27,039 bases of DNA, taken from the NCBI GenBank assembly GCA_045616125.1, contig JAZLGC010000015.1, positions 1 to 27,039 of the forward strand, read 5' to 3'. The position numbers and the translations under genes are program-made. Positions 23,919-27,039 of the stretch are shown one piece after another; the first letter of the stretch is position 1; each line of letters starts with the position of its first letter. Source of the DNA: Treponema_I sp045616125 (lineage in GTDB: Bacteria; Spirochaetota; Spirochaetia; Treponematales; Treponemataceae). The notes beneath the pieces were generated by a model. It saw nothing but the letters and a program-made list of their open reading frames with translations, was not told where the DNA came from and made no database searches.

Positions 23919-26393
23919 ATGATTGAAAATATTAAGTACGAAGAAACACAAACTCCAGAAGGTGGATACCTGCTGGCTGCTCCTATTGAACATGAAATGC
24001 AGCGTTCATTTATCGACTATTCCATGTCGGTAATTGTTGAACGTGCCCTTCCAGATGTCCGCGATGGTCTGAAACCTGTTCACCGCCGCATTCTTTTTGC
24101 CATGCATGAAGAAGGTCTTAAGTCCAGCGGTAAAACAAAAAAATGTGCAACCGTAGTCGGTGACGTACTTGGTAAATATCACCCGCACGGTGATGCTTCC
24201 GTTTATGATGCTCTGGTTCGTCTGGGTCAGAACTTTTCTCTGCGGTATGTACCGGTAACCAAACAGGGTAACTTTGGTGGTATCGATGGATCCCCAGCTG
24301 CAGCTTACCGTTATACTGAGGCAAAGATGTCTCAGATTGCAGAAGTTATGGTAGAGGACATCCGCAAAGATACCGTAGACTTTATCCCTAACTTTGATGA
24401 CACTCATCCGGAACCAACAGTTCTGCCTGCAGCATTCCCATTCCTTCTGTGTAACGGTTCTACCGGTATCGCCGTAGGTATGGCAACCAACATGCCTCCC
24501 CACAATCTGCGTGAAGTAGGTTCTGCCATTTCTGCATACATCGATAATCAGGATATTTCCATTGATGAACTGATGACACATATCAAAGGTCCGGACTTTC
24601 CGACTGGTGGTCTGATTTTCGGTAAACGAGGAATTAAAGAAGCCTATAAAACTGGTCGCGGTAAGTTACTGCTCCGTGCCCGCTTTACCATTGAAGTTGA
24701 TACTAAAGGCAAAGAAAAAATAGTTTTCACTGAAATCCCGTATCAGACTAGAACAACTGACCTGGTATCAAAAATCGGTGAACTTGCCCGCGATAAAGTT
24801 ATTGAAGGCATTGACCGTGTAAACGATGGTTCTCATGGTGATGAAGTTCGTATCGAAGTTGACGTTAAACGTGGTGCCATTGCAAAAGTTGTATTGAATC
24901 AGCTTTTTGCAAAAACTGCACTGCAGTCAAGTTACGGTATCATCAACCTGGCTCTGGTTAACGGACGTCCTCAGGTTCTCAATCTGAAGCAGCTGATTAA
25001 ATGCTTTGTTGATCACCGTGATGTGGTTATCACCCGCCGCACTCAGTTTGAACTGAAAAAGGCAAAGCATGATGAGCACATTCTTGAAGCAAAGATTACT
25101 GCCGTTGACTGTGTTGATGAAGTAATCGCCATTATCCGTGGCAGCCGTGATGAAACTGAAGCAAAGGCAAAACTGAGTGAACGGTTCAGTTTTGATGATG
25201 AACAGGCTCAGGCAATCGTTGACTTACGCTTAGGTGTTCTGACCAATCTGCGTATTGATGAATTGAAAAAGCAGATGGAAGAACTGAAAGCCTGGATTGC
25301 CCACCTGGAAGATCTGCTTGCTCACCACGAAAAGATTCTTGCCCTCATTAAAGAAGAAACCAATAATCTGGTAGATAAGTTCGGCGATGACCGTAAGACT
25401 GACATCGTTGCTGATGAAATTGAAGCTGTAAACATTGAAGACATGATTAAGAAAGAGAACATGGCTGTTCTCATTTCTCATCTGGGATACATCAAATGTG
25501 TACCAGCTTCATCATATAAATCTCAGGGTCGTGGTGGTAAAGGAACCAATGCAACAAAACTGGTAGAAGATGATTACGTAAAACAGGTATTCACTGCTAC
25601 TACTCATGATAAGGTTCTCTTTATCTCAACTGCCGGTAAGGCATACTACGTTAAGGTTCATGAAATCCCTGAATCAAGTAAGAATGCACGCGGTACCCAT
25701 ATCAAACAGTTACTGATGATTTCTTCTGATGAAGAAATTGCCACCAGTGTTCCGGTAAAAGATTTTACTGATGATCAGTTCCTGTTCATGGCAACTGCCA
25801 ATGGTGTTGTTAAAAAAGTACCATTAAGTGATTTTACTAATGCAAAAGCACGCGGTATTGTTGCCATAAAACTTGATGATGGAGACCGTATCGTTTCTGC
25901 AATTCTGACTGATGGATCTAAAGAAATGCTGCTTGCTTCACGTAAAGGACAGACTCTGCGCATCACAGAAGAAGAAGTTCGTCCTATGGGTCGTGCTTCC
26001 CGTGGTGTAACCGGTATCAAACTTTCTGGCGATGATGAACTTGCTGCAGCTCTTACTGTAGAAGAAAACAAGACTGCATTGTTCATTACAGCCAATGGTC
26101 AGGGTAAACGTGTTGAATATGATGAATTCATGAAACACGGACGTGCTACCGGCGGACAGCGTGGATACACCATTACCGAAAAAACCGGCGAAGTTGTTGG
26201 TGTTGTTTCCGTTTCTGATACTGATGACATTATGTGTATCACTAGCCAGGGAAAAACAATCCGAACTCCTGCTAAAGATGTTTCAAAACAGGGTAGAACT
26301 GCCATGGGTGTTGGGGTATTTGTTATTCAGGCACCGGATATGGTCATCGGTATTGATACCATTGCCCAGGAAGAAGAATCTGTAGAAGAGTAG
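23919..26393 (+). CDS. gyrA: DNA gyrase subunit A
   Basis: An 824-residue A subunit. The breakage-reunion domain includes SMSVIVERALPDVRDGLKP, the quinolone-region segment HPHGDASVYD, the catalytic Tyr in AAAYRYTEAK, and the tower/coiled-coil region around 400-470. The C-terminal pinwheel domain begins near 500 and has a GyrA box QGRGGKG (536-542; canonical QRRGGKG). The residue aligned with E. coli Ser83 is Ala93, while the aligned acidic residue Asp97 is kept, which may lower intrinsic quinolone sensitivity. AGGA (23908-23911) lies seven bases before the ATG. The stop is followed at once by a parS-like palindrome. Confidence 0.97.
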   Translation: MIENIKYEETQTPEGGYLLAAPIEHEMQRSFIDYSMSVIVERALPDVRDGLKPVHRRILFAMHEEGLKSSGKTKKCATVVGDVLGKYHPHGDASVYDALVRLGQNFSLRYVPVTKQGNFGGIDGSPAAAYRYTEAKMSQIAEVMVEDIRKDTVDFIPNFDDTHPEPTVLPAAFPFLLCNGSTGIAVGMATNMPPHNLREVGSAISAYIDNQDISIDELMTHIKGPDFPTGGLIFGKRGIKEAYKTGRGKLLLRARFTIEVDTKGKEKIVFTEIPYQTRTTDLVSKIGELARDKVIEGIDRVNDGSHGDEVRIEVDVKRGAIAKVVLNQLFAKTALQSSYGIINLALVNGRPQVLNLKQLIKCFVDHRDVVITRRTQFELKKAKHDEHILEAKITAVDCVDEVIAIIRGSRDETEAKAKLSERFSFDDEQAQAIVDLRLGVLTNLRIDELKKQMEELKAWIAHLEDLLAHHEKILALIKEETNNLVDKFGDDRKTDIVADEIEAVNIEDMIKKENMAVLISHLGYIKCVPASSYKSQGRGGKGTNATKLVEDDYVKQVFTATTHDKVLFISTAGKAYYVKVHEIPESSKNARGTHIKQLLMISSDEEIATSVPVKDFTDDQFLFMATANGVVKKVPLSDFTNAKARGIVAIKLDDGDRIVSAILTDGSKEMLLASRKGQTLRITEEEVRPMGRASRGVTGIKLSGDDELAAALTVEENKTALFITANGQGKRVEYDEFMKHGRATGGQRGYTITEKTGEVVGVVSVSDTDDIMCITSQGKTIRTPAKDVSKQGRTAMGVGVFVIQAPDMVIGIDTIAQEEESVEE

Positions 26394-26409
26394 TGTTTCA
26401 CGTGAAACT
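26394..26409. promoter_or_regulatory. parS-like ParB (Spo0J) binding site
   Basis: TGTTTCACGTGAAACT matches the conserved bacterial parS consensus TGTTNCACGTGAAACA at all but the last base, and contains the 14-base perfect palindrome GTTTCACGTGAAAC. It begins at the base after the gyrA stop codon, about 6 kb from the origin candidate, where chromosomal parS sites are normally found. Confidence 0.85.
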
Positions 26410-26433
26410 GCGTAATAAGTCCTAAATTACAAG

Positions 26434-26461
26434 CCGGCAGAAAGAAACTGCCGGTTTTTTT
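26434..26461 (+). terminator. Rho-independent terminator of gyrB-gyrA
   Basis: CCGGCAG (26434-26440) and CTGCCGG (26448-26454) form a 7 bp stem with a 7-base loop, followed by seven T (26455-26461). Confidence 0.9.
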
Positions 26462-26534
26462 ATGCCTTCAAAAACTTTCTATAGTCGACAAAGTTTTTTA
26501 CGGACATAGCCTTTACAATACATGAATATTTTCT

Positions 26535-26888
26535 ATGTTATTTCTTAGAATAAATATAGAAGAACTGTCTCACATGTTAGATTTCCAAACATTAGATACA
26601 CTATTTACTGTTGAATATCAGTCAAATATTGAGAATGTTCCTTTGTACATCAGTAGGAAAAATATCTATGAAGAGGGTATTCCAGAAAGATGTGTATCCT
26701 TTAATCAGGCTGTTAAACTTGTTAAAAATAAGAAATTGTTTTTTACAGCAGGAGGTCCAACCTATAAGTCTAGTTGGGATGTAGCTATACAACTAAATTC
26801 ACTGCTTGATGTAAAGAATTGTTATATACCCAGGATGGTATACTACAAAGCTAAAAAAGTTGGTACGAAAATCTTCATGATTAATTGA
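26535..26888 (+). CDS. Hypothetical protein of unknown function
   Basis: An open frame of 117 codons, Lys/Asn/Ile-rich, with no signal peptide or membrane segment and no motif I recognise. Two possible starts are ATG 26535 and ATG 26574 (MLDFQTLDTLF); neither has a good ribosome site, and the second gives a more soluble-looking N-terminus. Base composition is more AT-rich than the gyrase genes, consistent with an acquired or poorly conserved gene. It follows the gyrA terminator and an A/T inverted repeat (AAAAACTTT/AAAGTTTTT, 26470-26498). It could be a remnant; whether it is expressed is open. Confidence 0.45.
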   Translation: MLFLRINIEELSHMLDFQTLDTLFTVEYQSNIENVPLYISRKNIYEEGIPERCVSFNQAVKLVKNKKLFFTAGGPTYKSSWDVAIQLNSLLDVKNCYIPRMVYYKAKKVGTKIFMIN

Positions 26889-27039
26889 AACACAAGGATA
26901 GAAAGGTTATGAGATAATATTCTGATAATCGTTAACCCTTTTGTTGAACCTAAGAATTATGACAATGAAAGAAATGATGGATTGCTTTTTTCAGATAAAA
27001 TATCATAAATCACAATTTACTTATTGGGATGATTCAACA
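26889..27039. other. AT-rich end region without a clear gene
   Basis: Only short open frames are seen. One frame starting at ATG 26959 (MTMKEMMDCFF...) stays open for 27 codons to the window edge and could be the start of a gene, but it lacks a convincing ribosome site. A different frame (about 26913-27008) encodes a 30-codon fragment ending at TAA. The sequence may be a decayed gene. Confidence 0.3.

Noticed and set aside
24006..24581. Minus-strand open frame of 191 codons inside gyrA
   Set aside because: Complement of highly conserved gyrA sequence, with no ribosome site or recognisable domain.
1..27039. tRNA, rRNA or CRISPR features
   Set aside because: No cloverleaf-like, rRNA-like or regularly spaced repeat sequence was recognised on either strand.

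Overview
This 27 kb window is a bacterial chromosome segment that carries the replication-origin neighbourhood. It most likely comes from a host-associated Treponema-type spirochaete. The grounds are the dnaA-dnaN-recF-DUF721 cluster, periplasmic binding proteins with a GGKKE-type mature start, a lipoprotein-based sensor, frequent TTG starts and moderate GC. This placement is inference; no rRNA or other decisive marker is present.

Layout. 1-719: 3' part of an Rpn/PD-(D/E)XK nuclease-transposase gene, then a terminator. 801-3496: a LacI-type repressor and an AraB-like FGGY kinase, overlapping by four bases, behind a promoter whose start region lies in a near-perfect palindromic operator. 3611-7212 (minus strand): an ECF vitamin-type transporter (S component, fused double ATPase, T component) followed by a GtrA-family membrane protein. 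7323-12310 (plus strand): AraD (L-ribulose-5-phosphate 4-epimerase), whose promoter carries a second copy of the LacI operator, then a sensory set made of a YtfQ-like lipoprotein, a YesM-type histidine kinase and a YesN/AraC-type response regulator. 12542-17274 (minus strand, convergent): a YtfQ-YtfR-YtfT-YjfF-type sugar ABC transporter. 17507-21782 (minus strand): dnaA-dnaN-recF-DUF721(DciA), with an oriC candidate between dnaA and dnaN. 21870-26393 (plus strand): gyrB-gyrA, followed directly by a parS-like site and a terminator. 26535-27039: one unrecognised small gene and AT-rich sequence.

How it fits together. The left half reads as a pentose (probably L-arabinose or an arabinofuranoside) locus. 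The YtfQ-like lipoprotein probably senses sugar outside the membrane and signals through the kinase and response regulator to the convergent transporter. AraB-like kinase and AraD then carry L-ribulose to D-xylulose 5-phosphate, and LacI appears to repress both enzyme genes through matching operators. L-arabinose isomerase (AraA) is not in the window. The right half is the chromosome replication and segregation hub: DnaA boxes and a DnaA-trio-like tract next to an AT-rich region, overlapping divergent promoters for dnaA and gyrB, and a ParB site behind gyrA. Genes mostly point away from the dnaA region on both sides, as expected at a bidirectional origin.

Two copies of a roughly 60 bp palindromic dispersed repeat are present, one behind the AraB-like gene and one between gyrB and gyrA.
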